This document shows positions 19,703 through 31,852 of a stretch of 64,000 nt of DNA, piece by piece (within the stretch, counting starts at the first letter, position 1; each line of letters starts with the position of its first letter). The stretch is from Cladochytrium replicatum (lineage: Eukaryota > Chytridiomycota > Chytridiomycetes > Cladochytriales > Cladochytriaceae). The notes below the pieces were generated by a model. It was not told the origin of the DNA and did no database searches. It saw nothing but the letters and a program-made list of their open reading frames with translations. Position numbers and translations under genes: made by a program. Location of the stretch: positions 1-64,000 of the forward strand of contig JAHLKD010000105.1 in NCBI GenBank assembly GCA_025526935.1, read 5' to 3'.

Positions 19703-22296
19703 TTAGCAGCGAGCCTTCCGCCTCTCTGCTTTGAGTTTAGCAGGGTCTACCACCGCATCTCGAGGTCTCCAACGATCGTCTGAATCGTCGCTGGAGTTGC
19801 TACCCCAACGACCTCGTCCTTTCACCATGAGCATCGCGATACGGATCTCATCTGCTGGACTTGCGCTCGCTTTTTCGAGCGGGGAGTTTCTTTTTTTCGT
19901 GCTAGTCTCCTTTGTCCCAAAGTCGATTATCGGTTTGTCGACAACGTCGGTGCAGTTGGTAGCTTGACGAGATTTGGCATTGTTGAGGCTCTGCTTGAGT
20001 TCTTCATTCTGTAGAGTAGATCATGTTCCATATAAACCCATTATTGCGAAGTTCGATCTACCTTTTGAATCAGCTCTTGAATTTCCTTCTCTTGTTCATG
20101 GCGGACCGCGAGAAGATCTTGTTCGCCGCAGCGCAGGTACTCAAGCTCTGAGAGTAGTGCGTCGATGGTTTGCTCGAGCGTTTGAATAGCCTAGCCCACA
20201 ATTCGCTCAATTCATGTTTGCTATGTGGACACTGTCCAAACTTACCTGGTCCTGTTGCTTACAATCTGACTGCAATTTCACGACTGCTTTCTGGACTTCT
20301 TTGACTTTATCCTCCCATTCTTTGGATGAATTCCCCAGCGAAGCATTATCCTTTATTTAACACTGGTCAGCAATAGACCGCGGAATAAGCATCAAAACAG
20401 TAAATACCTCCAAAGATTGGGTCAGCCGAATTTCCAGATCCGACTCGTTCTTCAAATAGTAGATTTTAGTGATGTCTGATGTGCTGCATTCAAAATCTGA
20501 TCTCACCTGTTGCTGCCTTTTCTGGTTCCGCAGCTCCCTGTACCGTTTGGCAAGTTCCGTCAGTTCGTTCCATTCCTGATGTCAAACATATTTTAATCAA
20601 GGTACTCAAAACAGAGATTTGGCCACAAACCAACTGAGAGGGCCTTTTGTCCAAGAGTTCGGAAGAACGAGATGCCTGCGATGTTGAAGAATATCGACGT
20701 TCCAATGTAACCGACTTTCTTTTGCCTCCTGCAGTAAGGTGTTCAACGGACGAATAACCCGTGTCGTGCTTGTCCGTGATATCACTGAGCAAGACGCTTT
20801 CAGATGAATGCTGCCAGCCATCTGACGTAAACCGTTTCCATATCCGAGGCTCGAAAGCTTCCGCTCCGTCTTTACTCTTGTCAGTATAATCCGATGCTTT
20901 TCCACCGTTGCTATCAGGTTTGTGAGGTGAATTGCGATTCCGCCTCCCAACGCCGGGGTGGGGAGTCGGGACACGTTCCAAAGGACGAGAAACAAGTACA
21001 AGCGGGCCAGTGTGTTCCCTTTTATTCTCTCCGAATTCGTTTGCGGTCGTGGAAACGTTCGGAAGGGACTGGGCATGGTTCAACGGTCGGAGCTGGACTT
21101 TCACGTTGGTTTTGAGATTCTCTTTTGGTGACGGAGTGCGAGTTGGAAGCGCTGAGGCGCTTGCAGCGAATTTCGCGTAATGGGCGGGGACGACGGTGGG
21201 AAATTTGCGATCGTTGGATTTGTAGAATGGGATTGGGGTGGCTGCCCTCTGACCAAATGGACTATTGGACTGATCACGAGATGGTGTCGATTTTGATGGC
21301 TTCTCGGACGCTGGTGACTCTGTAAACGTTCGAGAGGCGGCGAATTTTTCGAGAGATAGAAGGACAGGTTCGGGAACCTTGTCAATTCGTTTAAAGGTGG
21401 TATCGAGGTGCCTTTTGGAGTTGCTGGGTCGATCGAGCGATGTAAACTTTTGCTTTGGGGTTGGCCGTTGATGCGTCTTGTCTCCATACAAGGCAACATG
21501 TTCATCCTGACTCCACATCGAGGGCGGCGCAGACGCCGAATCTGCAGATCGTGATGGGAGGTAAGCTGTGAGCGGCGTGGCGGGTGGAGTCGTGGTAGAA
21601 GGGAAAGGGTGATGATCGTAGTGAGATAATTGCGTGGGTGTGGGCGGTTGGGATCGCAGCTGAGACTCGGCCAGCAAGTCTGAGCACAGTTTTACAAAGC
21701 GGTCCGTTGATAAGGATGCAAGGCCATGGCGAGACTGGTTGCGCGCAGTATTGAGCGCGGGAATTGGTGGCAATCTGTTGACTTTGAGGTGGATCAGGAC
21801 TTTTGCAGAAGAATTGAAGACGAGAGTTCAAACCTTCGTTGCGAAAGTAGCGGCGTCGGTTCACCTCGTGGTACACATCAGTGATGAGATCCGCAAACTG
21901 GAGGTGGGAGAGGTATTTGAGGTTTTGGATGCCTTTGAGCACATCTTTGCGAGGTGCAGGATGGACGGACACAAACGCTTGGAGTGCAGACAGAGCAGAC
22001 GCCAGGGGGGCAGCTGTCATGAGGACGACGGGATCCACGGCATCGGTGAAGGGTGGCCCAGCACCAGCGACGGTGATCTCGGGTGGGCCGGAGAGCATCA
22101 CTTGGGACGGGCGGGGGAACGGATCACAGCACAAGAACTGTGGGCGTGCTGGCGTGGGAAAGTGAGGATGCATGTGGCTTGTTACCATGTGTGCTAGCAC
22201 TTCAAAAGCGGCACCTGTGAGTGACTCACTCATGCACGGCACAATGACTCGGTCAGCACGGCAGACCTCATCAAATGCAATGAATGCGCCATCCAT
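19703..22296 (-). CDS. Spa2/GIT-type polarity scaffold protein
   Basis: Multi-exon. Two Spa2-homology repeats are visible. The first (LKYLSHLQFADLITDVYHEV) is in exon 1 and the second (ARNQSRHGLASLSTDRFVKL) is in exon 2; this tandem GIT/SHD pair defines Spa2 and GIT proteins. A long disordered Ser/Pro-rich middle (about 380 residues) follows. Four small exons then encode Glu/Lys/Gln-rich coiled coil (NELTELAKRYRELRNQKRQQ; TLEQTIDALLSELEYL), ending KAERRKARC. Spa2 is the polarisome scaffold at growth sites that brings together formin, MAPK modules and Rab GAPs. A formin gene lies 20 kb away, unlinked. The start is uncertain: Met at 22296 or a downstream Met. The intron between the two repeats would be only about 34 nt. 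Confidence 0.8.
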
Positions 22297-22333
22297 CCGG
22301 CAAGGGAAAGCTGGTGCAGATCAGCCACAGAAA

Positions 22334-24469
22334 ATGGCCGTAACGAGCACGGCACTGCACCCAGTCGTAGCGCTGGTGTGCACTATGGTGTCGGCATGGG
22401 GTCTCTACGAGCGTACGTTCCTAATCCTGAAATCATACGTTCTTCTGAGATGTGATCTGCAGTGGTGTTGACAGTGACTTTGCTGCTGAGACATCGAAGA
22501 AAAGCAAGAACCCTGGTTTACAGATTATCGTGCTTAGGTCTGTATCGTATGAAATCTGGCATCTGCCTAGTTTGCTCACACTCCCTCTTAGCCGCGTTCC
22601 TGCACTCAGTTACTGTCATCCTTTACCTTCGAATATCAGGTAATCAAAGTTTTATACATCTCTCTTTCGCTCATCTCCCTTCAGATTTCCTGACATCCCA
22701 AGCAAGACCTACGACCATCGCCAACTCTGTTATCGTAACATCGATCTCTGGTGCACTTACTCATGCACTAATCCTTTATGTCGGTCTCGTGCGATACAAA
22801 TCAGTTTTCTCTTCCAAACCTTTCAGATTTTGGATAAAGAACCGTTCATGTGCTGCATTCGTTGGAACCTACACACCACATATGGTTTACATGATCATGG
22901 TCACCATCGTGGTGTCCGGCGTTGTTAATGGAATTGTCGCTGGCCGGTTCTTGATCCTTGGTGACAAATCTCCTCAGGCGATAGTGCGCGCTCTCCCGCA
23001 TTCAAACATATTTTCTGCTTTTGCAATGGAGCTGGGTTGCTTTGCGGACGTGTTTCTTGCCTCGTCGTTTCTGTTTTCGATTGTTCAGAAACAAACTGCA
23101 GGCAAGCTTTCTCTAAGGTTGTTGTGCTCTTATAATGTGGAATCCAAGCTTGCTCGCTCACTTGTAAATCTAGGTTCCTGATGGTCTCGCGTGAAGCACA
23201 TAGGCTCGGTTTTATTATTTTTCTGAGTTTGCTCTTTGCGGTTCCGACTTTGGTGGGTGCGGTCACAGATCTTGTCGCTGATCCTCCGATGGCCACCTCC
23301 ATCGATCAAGGTGTCGCATGGTCATCTGTACGTACTCAGTCATGGACTCATTCTTGCTTTTGTAAACGCTTCTTTTTGAGTTTGTGGTGTGCTTGTGGTA
23401 CCCTTTCGCCTTGAATACTTTCATCATCATGAGCTACGCGACTACTCGCAGTTTGATGATTCTTCCCACCGACGGCTTGATCACGACCGTTTCAGAAAAT
23501 CACTCGCTCGGACGGAACAGGGGTGCAGCACTGCGACGGATGCAATCTTACGAGCAATTTACGGATTTCAATCCCGGAGCCGGGTTGATCTTGGCTGGAT
23601 CGAGCGAGACCCAAGAGGTAGCAGCAACGCGGACGGGTGTTAAGATTTCAACCAAAAATCTGGTCCTCGCGCCGAAGGCAGTGGTTGGAAATGGGGGGCG
23701 GGATGTGATATTCGACCAAACGGACGATCCTGAAGCGATCTTGAGTCCTGACTCTACATATTTTTCACCCCGAACGCCGGATACGCCTGCTTTCCCGCTC
23801 GGTTCTTCCGAAAGGTCGGTGAGGCTACCAAACATTAGCTCGCCTCCTTTTCAGGCTCATACAAACACAGAGAAGCCCCGCGATCCCGTTCCCGGCGCTA
23901 TCGATGTAGTCGACAAACCGGATCACGTTCCGAACGATGTTATGCCATCGACCCCTGTCCATACCCCGCCAGAAGACCCCTCATCTCCACATTTTCTCGC
24001 GCAGCTGAGTCCGGCAACAATCAGGATGATTCAGCTCCAGATCGCAACGCCGCCGCGTTCCAGTACGCATTCTCTGAGCACCACAAAGTCTTCGCCGCTC
24101 AAGTACCAGTATCGTGCCGGAAACGTACGGACATTCCAGACCACGCGATCGACGTCCCCGCTCATATGGGTCATAGGCGGGAACAAAATTGGCCATGTGC
24201 GCAACGGGGATGGGCTAGTTGCGATGTCGCCTATGAGAGCGCGGGTAATTCAGGACGATATGAGAGCGAGGGAATCTGGGAGTGTGGAAGGGACGGCATC
24301 GTCTCCGTCGATCGAGGTGTCTCCCGCCGCAGCACCTGCGAGATTTGAAGGAATAAGGTTGTCAATGGGGTCGCCATTCAAGAGCTGGTCTTCTGGTGAG
24401 CGAACTAGCAGTATCGGATCTAGTTTGGAAGGAAATCGCGGAAGCAGTGTCTCGCCATCGAGTTATTGA
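22334..24469 (+). CDS. Seven-helix membrane protein with long cytoplasmic tail (putative GPCR-like)
   Basis: Five exons (22334-22412, 22463-22639, 22685-23117, 23174-23327, 23381-24469) give about 643 residues in one consistent frame. Seven hydrophobic segments can be counted: VVALVCTMVSAWGLY, CLVCSHSLLAAFLHSVTVIL, VIVTSISGALTHALILYVGL, MVYMIMVTIVVSGVVNG, FAMELGCFADVFLASSFLF, FIIFLSLLFAVPTLVGAV and VVCLWYPFALNTFIIM. A Ser/Pro/Thr-rich tail of about 350 residues follows. The layout suits a G-protein-coupled receptor, and an RGS gene lies nearby, but I recognise no specific family motif (not Ste2, and no clear Ste3 match). Divergent from the Spa2 gene, with possibly only about 40 bp between start codons. 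It could instead be a seven-helix transporter or sensor. Confidence 0.65.
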
Positions 24470-24692
24470 ACACAGGCGAATACGTGCTGGCGGTGTGGAA
24501 TCTGGACTAGAGTGTTTGCGGTAGTGACTTTCAGACTCTTTGATGAAGCGATAGAATTTTTGGGCCTTATTTCTTCGTGCTCTGGTCCCATGTAGTATGT
24601 GAACAACTGTGAAATTATGTAAAAGTTGAGTTTTGATTTACTCCCACGACTCGTCATTTCACCTAAAAAGGAATCAATTCAATCGCACATAC

Positions 24693-27544
24693 ATGCCGGC
24701 ACCGACACAAGAATCCACGTTTGATGAGCTCTGGGCGAGGGTAGATGGAGATGCGCATGCAAACAAGATTCAAGGAATAAGTATTCACATTAAATCTTCG
24801 AATGATCCACCTGCATCTGCCATCGTCTGGGCTGTCCCGACAAACGTTTTGCACCCTCTGCGGGACACTCGACTCGTGCCCCTCTCCACGCCGTTCTTGT
24901 TCGTAACCAATGATCACAGGAATGAGAACTCGCCGAAAGAACAGGATAGTTTATTCCCCTTTCCCGTTGGTGACACCTTTGCTCAAACTTTCGGCAGGTT
25001 GAGGTTGATTTGGACCGGGTGCAGAGGATCGTTATTGGGCCAGTCTCGGAAAACGCAGAACATCTGAAATTGTGTACTATGAAAAACGTATGTGTGATCT
25101 AACGACAGTCTTTGTGGTCGGAATGGGTGAACTAGTTACTATAGACAATGCCAAGTAAGACCATCACGACCCCGTCAACTGGTCGCTTCCCAATTTCACA
25201 GGAAATATGGAAAGGCATTTCGCTATCTCATGCACGGTGAGATATACGACCTTTGGGCAGCATTCATGACTGACAGTGGGGTTGGAAAGAGCACTGTCGT
25301 CCCGCTTTGCCCTTGAGAAGTTACCATATCTCGTATTCATCTTCTATTCCGATGTCAACGAATCTGACGGTGGTCACACGGCCCAAAAGCCAACGAGGGA
25401 AGGGTATCTTGGCTACGAATGGAGGAATGATTCCCCAGTGATATACGAAATTACATCGTCGTTGGCAGAACACAGCGAAGAATATCCATCGGTGGATTTG
25501 ATTCGAGAACAATTTGACGATATCTGCATGGACGAGAATGACACCGTGAGTTTACCAAAAGCTGAACGGAAAGCAAAGGGATCTCAAGTTTGCCATTTTG
25601 GCAGCCTTTACAGAACGTGGGATTCGCTCGCTACGAACTTCTTGCAGAGTCTGGATTTACGAAGGTTTGCGGGACGCAGATTAGAGATTTTGCAGTAGCT
25701 AAATGAGTCTAGGCTACACGCGACTGTTCGTCCAGCATCACGTTGGATGTCGCCTGGCCCGGCGTGAAACGCACTCTGGAAGCACCATCACCATCTTCGT
25801 CAAGTGTCACTATGACTATCAAAGCTGTCAGCGGAAGTCGAGATACAGCTAACCATGGAATGACGATTTCGTTGAGGAGGGAGCTCGACAAGTTGATCGT
25901 GTGGGACGAGTACAGGAGAGTGGAAGCTGAAGGTGGAAAGAGACTGGGTATGTGGTGGAATGGGTGCGAGGAGAAGGAGGGTACGGATGAAGTGAAAGAA
26001 GACGGAAACGAGCTGGACGATGGACTGGGGCACGAAAATCTTGAGGAAGACGAGGAGCATACGGGCATTTCCAGAGCAAGCCAAAGTGCAGAGGTTGAAT
26101 CGGAGCGTCCGTCTCTGCCAATTTCATTCAGAGTTGAAGAATTCATTGAAGGCAAGCAGCCACCAACTCGAACAAAAAATTTGAGAATCAACTGTTTCCA
26201 GGGTTAAAGGCAGAAGCGACAATTCGTACCGGCACGGACGTGTCGAGCACACAAGCACAACTGGAGGATGACCTAGCGGTAGAGCTAGGAAAGGGAGGTC
26301 CGCTTCCGTTACGAACAGATTTGGACTTTACCGAGCGGTTCTGGCTTTTTGCCAAAGGTTCTAGCGATATTATTAGAAACACACAAGATCTTACATCCTT
26401 TTTCCAGACGCTCTCACGCGGAATGACCTTTTAAACGCATTGCACCGTGTGGTCTCGGAGCTTCTCTCCCAAAGTCTTCGCCCCATGGTTCATAAAACCA
26501 ACCACACGGCACTGGCGAACCAAGTGCGGGAGTGCTTGAAGCTCTCAAAGATGCAGAATTCTGCGGCGGGAGGTGCTGAATTGAAAGATCACATGGAGGC
26601 AGTGACGGCAACGTTCAATTACTGGCTTGAGGAGCCTATGGAGATGGCGGTGGAGATTGGGATGATGAAGCTGAAACGAGATTACGTCCATTGCCTGATC
26701 GGTAGGGAACATGTGTGCGAGATGATTCGATGTTTGAATGGTTTTGCACATCACAGGGAACAATCTGGTGAACTGGAACACATTGGTATGTGGATGGTTT
26801 TGGGATGCTGCAACGGTTTGATCATCCGTAATGTATGGTAACAGGAGCATTTCATGGATCCGAGTGCGCCAATGGATGAGCAAGTCCGTCATCTTAGGTG
26901 TCTGCAACGGGTTGTAGAGGTGTGGACACTTGTTCGAGCACATGTTGAGCAGTTCCCTCCCGAAGTCATGCGAGAACTGATTGAAGGGCTGCTGGGTTAC
27001 TACTCGCGGAGAAATGCTCCGTTAGATAGAGAAGACGAGACAATCTTTGTTGAATTGGGGATGCGAAAACTGTCGTATGGGACTATGAAAGTAGTTAATT
27101 CGGTCACCAGGTGAGTTTGACGGATGTTGATGAGGAGCAACTGTTGACATTGTTTCTAGTTTTGAGCCGTCGTTGTGGTCGGTGACCATGTGCCGAAAAG
27201 TGGACTTGGGCGGGCCAGTTCCCAGGACTGTCGACATTAGTGGGACATCGATGAGCGTGGTGCTTGAACGACAACGTCAAGTTTTTCCACAGATGCCACC
27301 AACCACTATAGGTGAGTTTATTTTTTTTTCCGCAAGGTTAACGTATCCAGCACTGATGAATGGTGAAGAGGAAGCGTTTGATTTTGGGGAACTTGAAGGG
27401 CCGTCGTTATTGTCGGATAGGTCTATTGATCATTCAGTGAACTTCGACGAAGTGGTGGGGGCAATTTCGCAGCACTCGTTCCTTGGTAGCGGAGGAACAC
27501 GCTGGAATATTGTGAGAGGTGTTGGTGAGGCCATGTTTTATTGA
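24693..27544 (+). CDS. Zwilch homologue (kinetochore RZZ complex subunit)
   Basis: Multi-exon, about 700 residues. The C-terminal half follows animal Zwilch block by block: RFWLFAKD, LRPMVHKTNHTALANQVREC, MEMAVEIGMMKLKRDYV, EHFMDPSAPMDEQVRHL, LWSVTMCRKVDLGGPVP and a final GEFIFFSARLTYPAL. The N-terminal half (IVIGPVSEN; GYEWRNDSPVIYEITSSL) also has the family look. Likely introns include 24903-24997, 25238-25276, a GC-AG intron near 26151-26202, 26359-26408 and one near 26797-26844; the boundaries around 25060-25240 and 25550-25760 are unsure. Zwilch with Rod and ZW10 forms the RZZ complex, which builds the outer kinetochore corona and recruits Spindly-dynein and Mad1-Mad2. A mid-protein acidic stretch (26040-26090) is probably disordered. 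Confidence 0.8.
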
Positions 27545-28034
27545 CTCGTGCACTTGGCTTAAAAAGTCACCACACAAAATGAACACAATGAAACGTTCAA
27601 AGGAAGTGAAACAGATTGGTGAGCTCAGAGACAACCAAATCGAGCATCAACAAAAAAGTATTTCCTGCCAGTGCACTCAAAAATAAAGCCTTCGATATAT
27701 TCCATTGATCTTTGTTATCTCTTTACGCCGTTGAAGTGAAAAATCGCGTTGCCCGCTGCAAATTAAGAGCCCCGACACTTTGGACCCAAAAACAATTGCG
27801 AGTGACTCTTTTCGCTGCCTGCTGCCGTTGCCGCCTCCCGACGGACGCCAGCTGCTCTTCGCCCTGCCTTTCTGCCTCCGCTGTTGCCAGACTTCGCCTT
27901 CCTTGGTCCGAACTCCTGTGCGGCTGTGCTCGACCCCTTCAACCTGTCCGTCGCTGCTGTGACAACTGGCTGCATCCTGTGTCTTTGCCCCTCGAGATCC
28001 ACGTTCCCGACAATTAATAATATCGCCGACCAGC

Positions 28035-31000
28035 ATGGCACAACCTCCAACTGGCTCAGCGCCTTCTGCGACGCAAAATTCATCATCAGCACCCATTCCC
28101 GTACCAAATACAACCACCGCTCAGCCGATTAACGTTCCAAGCTCCTCAACCCAGTCCATGGCACCTGCACCAATATCTTCGTCTCCCCCGCGCAGCATCA
28201 TTTCGCTCCGAAAAGCGTCGCTGGTCGAACGCACGTCGGCTGCTATCGAAGCAAAGTTGTCCAGCGCTGGCGTGCCGTTGCGACGGGGGAGCTCAAGTGC
28301 AACAGCTCAGTTTTCCCAGATTCTGTCACAGGACGGGGATCAGTACCCAATGCATCCGGATGCATATGAGCTTGGCCCGGCCATCGGTAAGTAGAAGAAG
28401 ACGTAGAAGGCAGAAGAAACGGGATAATTGAGTGGGAATCCGATCGTGGAAGACCATTAGGGGTCAGAGGGCTTCGCTGGATTGGATGATTTTTATGAGG
28501 ATACAGGTGATTTCTAATGGATCATTTCTTTAGGGTATGGCTCATCTGCGACTGTGTACATCGCAAAATGCCTTCCAATGAACAAACACGTTGCCATCAA
28601 AATGATTGATCTGGATATGTTTGAGAGAAATCAGATTGATGAGCTCAGAGTAAGTTTTGGGAATCTCAAGTGAAAGTATCTCCTTTTCTCACGTTTCTTA
28701 CAGCGAGAAATTCAAATCATGAGCCTGTCAAAGCACCCGAACCTTCTACCTGTCCATGGCTCATTCGTTAGCGGTTCGAAACTCTACATTGTCACCCCAT
28801 TTCTGTCAGCGGGATCCTGCCTCGACATTATGAAAACGGCGCATCCGGAAGGTCTGGAGGAAGTCACGGTCTCAACAATCTTGAAGCAGGCACTCCAGGG
28901 GCTCGAGTACCTCCACAAAAACGGCTTGATCCATCGCGATGTGAAAGCGGGGAACCTATTGATGGATGATGACGGATTGGTGCAGCTAGCGGACTTTGGG
29001 GTTTCATCATCATTGGACACCGGCGAGAGAAGAGGTATGAGGAAGACTTTCGTGGGTACACCGTGTTGGATGGCACCAGGTGGGAAAATTCTGACAATTG
29101 GATGTGCAGTTTGCTGATGCCATAGACAGAGGTAATGGAGCAATCAGGATACGACTTTAAGGCAGATATCTGGAGCTTTGGCATCACAGCACTAGAGCTT
29201 GCCACAGGACATGCTCCATTTGCCAAATACCCGCCCATTAAGGTATGTGTTTTACGAAATTCACTGCCAGATTGTATTTTCAGCTCGCTGTTATTTAGGT
29301 TCTCATGCTCACCCTCCAGAATGACCCTCCAACACTCGACCGCGATACAACAAAACATAGATATAGCAAAGGTTTTAAGGAGATGATCGACACCTGCCTG
29401 CAGAAGGATCCGTCGAAACGGTATGCGCCTTCGCGATTTTGCGATCGTGAACCTGACAATTGTTTTTCAGTCCCACTGCAGAAAAGCTTTTGCAACACCC
29501 ATTCTTCAAGCAGGCGAAGAAGAATCAATACCTCGTACAGGTGCTTTTGAAGGGTCTCCCGTCTATAACGAGTCGCCCACATAATCGACGTGAGTTGAAC
29601 ACTCCTGTATCCTTCCGAACCTTATCATTTCTGTAAAGGTTCCACTCCATCAAAGAAGCAGGAAAAGCAGGGTGTTTCCTGGGACTTCACTGACCCGAAA
29701 GATGAGACGGACGGAACCTCCAAGCCGGCAGATGAAGGGCAAAAGGCGGCAGAAACTACTGAGCCACGCGAGCAACCCCAAGCACAGGCACCGCAAAAGA
29801 AGAGCCGCTTTATAGTTGATACGACTCCATCATCCACGTCAGCGCAATCAAGCTCTCCCCCGACATCTCAGTCGAATTCACAGCCTCCCAGTGCAGTATC
29901 TGTTCAATTTCAAGAACCCAACGGAGCTGGTAAACCGACAGCTCCGGCAGTGCAGGCTCTTGCGTCAGGTGGGGAAGTGAAGAAGGGTCGTTTTTCTGTT
30001 GTGGAAGCCATTTCGACAAGCGTGTCATCCAATGAAGGTCAGAAACTTAGTGCGCAGAGTGGGCCCGCTAGTGGGAGCGTGGAAGGATATACGTCGGATG
30101 CAACCAGCGTTCCCAGCTGTAAGTACCCCTTTTACGTTAAATACGGTTGAGCGTACCTCATTTCATTTTCAGTGGAGAGAAACAAGGGAAGATTTGTCAG
30201 TATCCCAACATCTACAGCCTCGCCCACGGATATGGCATTTTCGGCGACGTCTGTCTCAAGCCAGGGTTCGAATGCACCGCAAAAGCTTGGACGTTTCGTT
30301 GTTTCTTCTGAATCCGCGAATATGGCCCCAGCTACAGGAAATACCACAGTGGTGCCCGGCGGGCAAGGATTCACGGGTTCACGGGGGCGCTTTCAAGTAA
30401 CCACTGGCGAAAACCATGGCGGGTATGCAAGCAGTGGATCTGGAGACTCGACATCTTGCTCCCCCAACGCATCACCTTCCAACAGCTTAAGTCGTGGAGG
30501 TTCAGTTCCTGGCAGCCTCAATAACGGCAATACTGCAAGCGGCGCGAACGCATCGACCCGATTCGTTGTCACAGCCGCAGCAGGATCCGTGAGCTTAGAG
30601 TCCACGCAGAGCTCCCCGACGGTGAACCTCGACGGATCATTTACGGACGAACCGGGGGTTCTCCAGGAGAAGCTGACTGCGATCGCGAAACAGTACGAGG
30701 AGCAGCGCGGCGATCTTTTGGACCAGGTGGATAAACTTGGGCTAAGCTTGCCTGCTGGGTTTCCGCACTCCGTGTTCCAGTCTGACAAAGGAAATCTCAC
30801 TCTCGAGCAACAGGTAAAGCGACTTTGTTGCTAAAACGTTACGAGTTCGTGACATTTTTCTCGATTAGCTTCACGCACTTATCCGGGACAACGAGCTGCT
30901 CAAACGTGACAACGAACAGCTCCGATCGGTACTCTCCCAGCACCAAACTGTCGCAGGAATCACAGAGACAAACAGCCTGACAATCCTAAAGCGACAAGTG

Positions 31001-31222
31001 GAGGTGCTCGTCCAAGAAAATAGTGTTCTGCGAAAACGGTTGTCTCCGCCGGTTGCGACTACTCCCACAACAACTGTCGCTGGCGAGAACGGAGCGCAAC
31101 CAGTTGAAGAGCCATCGTTGTCGCAGCAGCTGGAAATTGAGTTGGGTGAAGTTCTCAAGAAGAGAATCGCGAGCTTGGCGCAGGAAAACGAGAACCTACG
31201 GAAAGAGGTAGATCGACCTTGA
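28035..31222 (+). CDS. Ste20/GCK-family protein kinase with RFxV-rich tail
   Basis: Nine exons (28035-28386, 28534-28649, 28704-29079, 29130-29242, 29299-29420, 29471-29589, 29639-30118, 30173-30813, 30869-31222) give about 890 residues with all phases matching. Kinase landmarks: [10 protein letters not shown] loop, VAIKMIDL (VAIK Lys), [30 protein letters not shown] and [15 protein letters not shown]. This is the OSR1/SPAK/BLUS1-like branch of Ste20 kinases. After the kinase comes QGVSWDFTD, then a disordered tail with five RFx[VI] motifs (RFIV 29806, RFSV 29989, RFVV ~30290, RFQV ~30388, RFVV ~30557) and one RFVS. A Leu/Gln coiled coil forms the last ~110 residues. In animals RFx[VI] is the docking motif for OSR1/SPAK CCT domains and is found in WNKs; no CCT domain is visible here. 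Confidence 0.92.
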
Positions 31223-31852
31223 AGGAGATTGTTAAAGACCCTAGACCTATCGGGCTATCCTTCAATCGGTACCCTCGGACCTTCCCCTTTCCTTTGCCTT
31301 TCTTTTGAGGGAACTACGAGTTACATGTGGAGCGCGTGCGATCTTGGATGTGACAGTTCTCCCAAAGTCCCTGTTAACTACTTGTTCGATTGTTCTCAAT
31401 TGTTCTTGTGGGTTTTCGGGAGGGTTGTATACCGGTACTTGGAGTATGTGGGGCACAATAATCCGTCTTTTGTTTTCCCTCACTCTTACCTCGATGTTTT
31501 GAAGATATGAAGAGTAGGAATTAAGAGGATGGGAGTTTTCTATCTCCTCTTAGGATGATGGCTTTTTTGTTTTGCGTCTTTCTTTTTTGTTTTCCATTCC
31601 CCATTATCGGTCACCACCTTCTTTTTCTTTCAGTCTCATAATCATCTCTTTTCTGTTTTGTGATTTGGGTTTCTTTGTTTGGCCCAGTGCGCTTCCAGAC
31701 CGTCTGTCTTATTCTGCTCTTTCTCCTTGTCGCTTTTCTCCAAGCTTTTTGGATCAGTAATAAATATGATGAGAACTGAAACATAACTCCTTTGGAACAA
31801 AATTCTTCGTCCAACTTGATAGTCATCGAGCCAATCATCAGGAATTCAAGAA
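31223..31852. other. Intergenic region, no gene recognised
   Basis: T-rich sequence downstream of the kinase; probably its 3' UTR and the promoter of the next gene. No conserved element identified. Confidence 0.5.

Noticed and set aside
25260-25316. P-loop-like GVGKS in one frame near 25277
   Set aside because: That frame stops immediately; the neighbouring frame continues the Zwilch protein, so it is coincidental.
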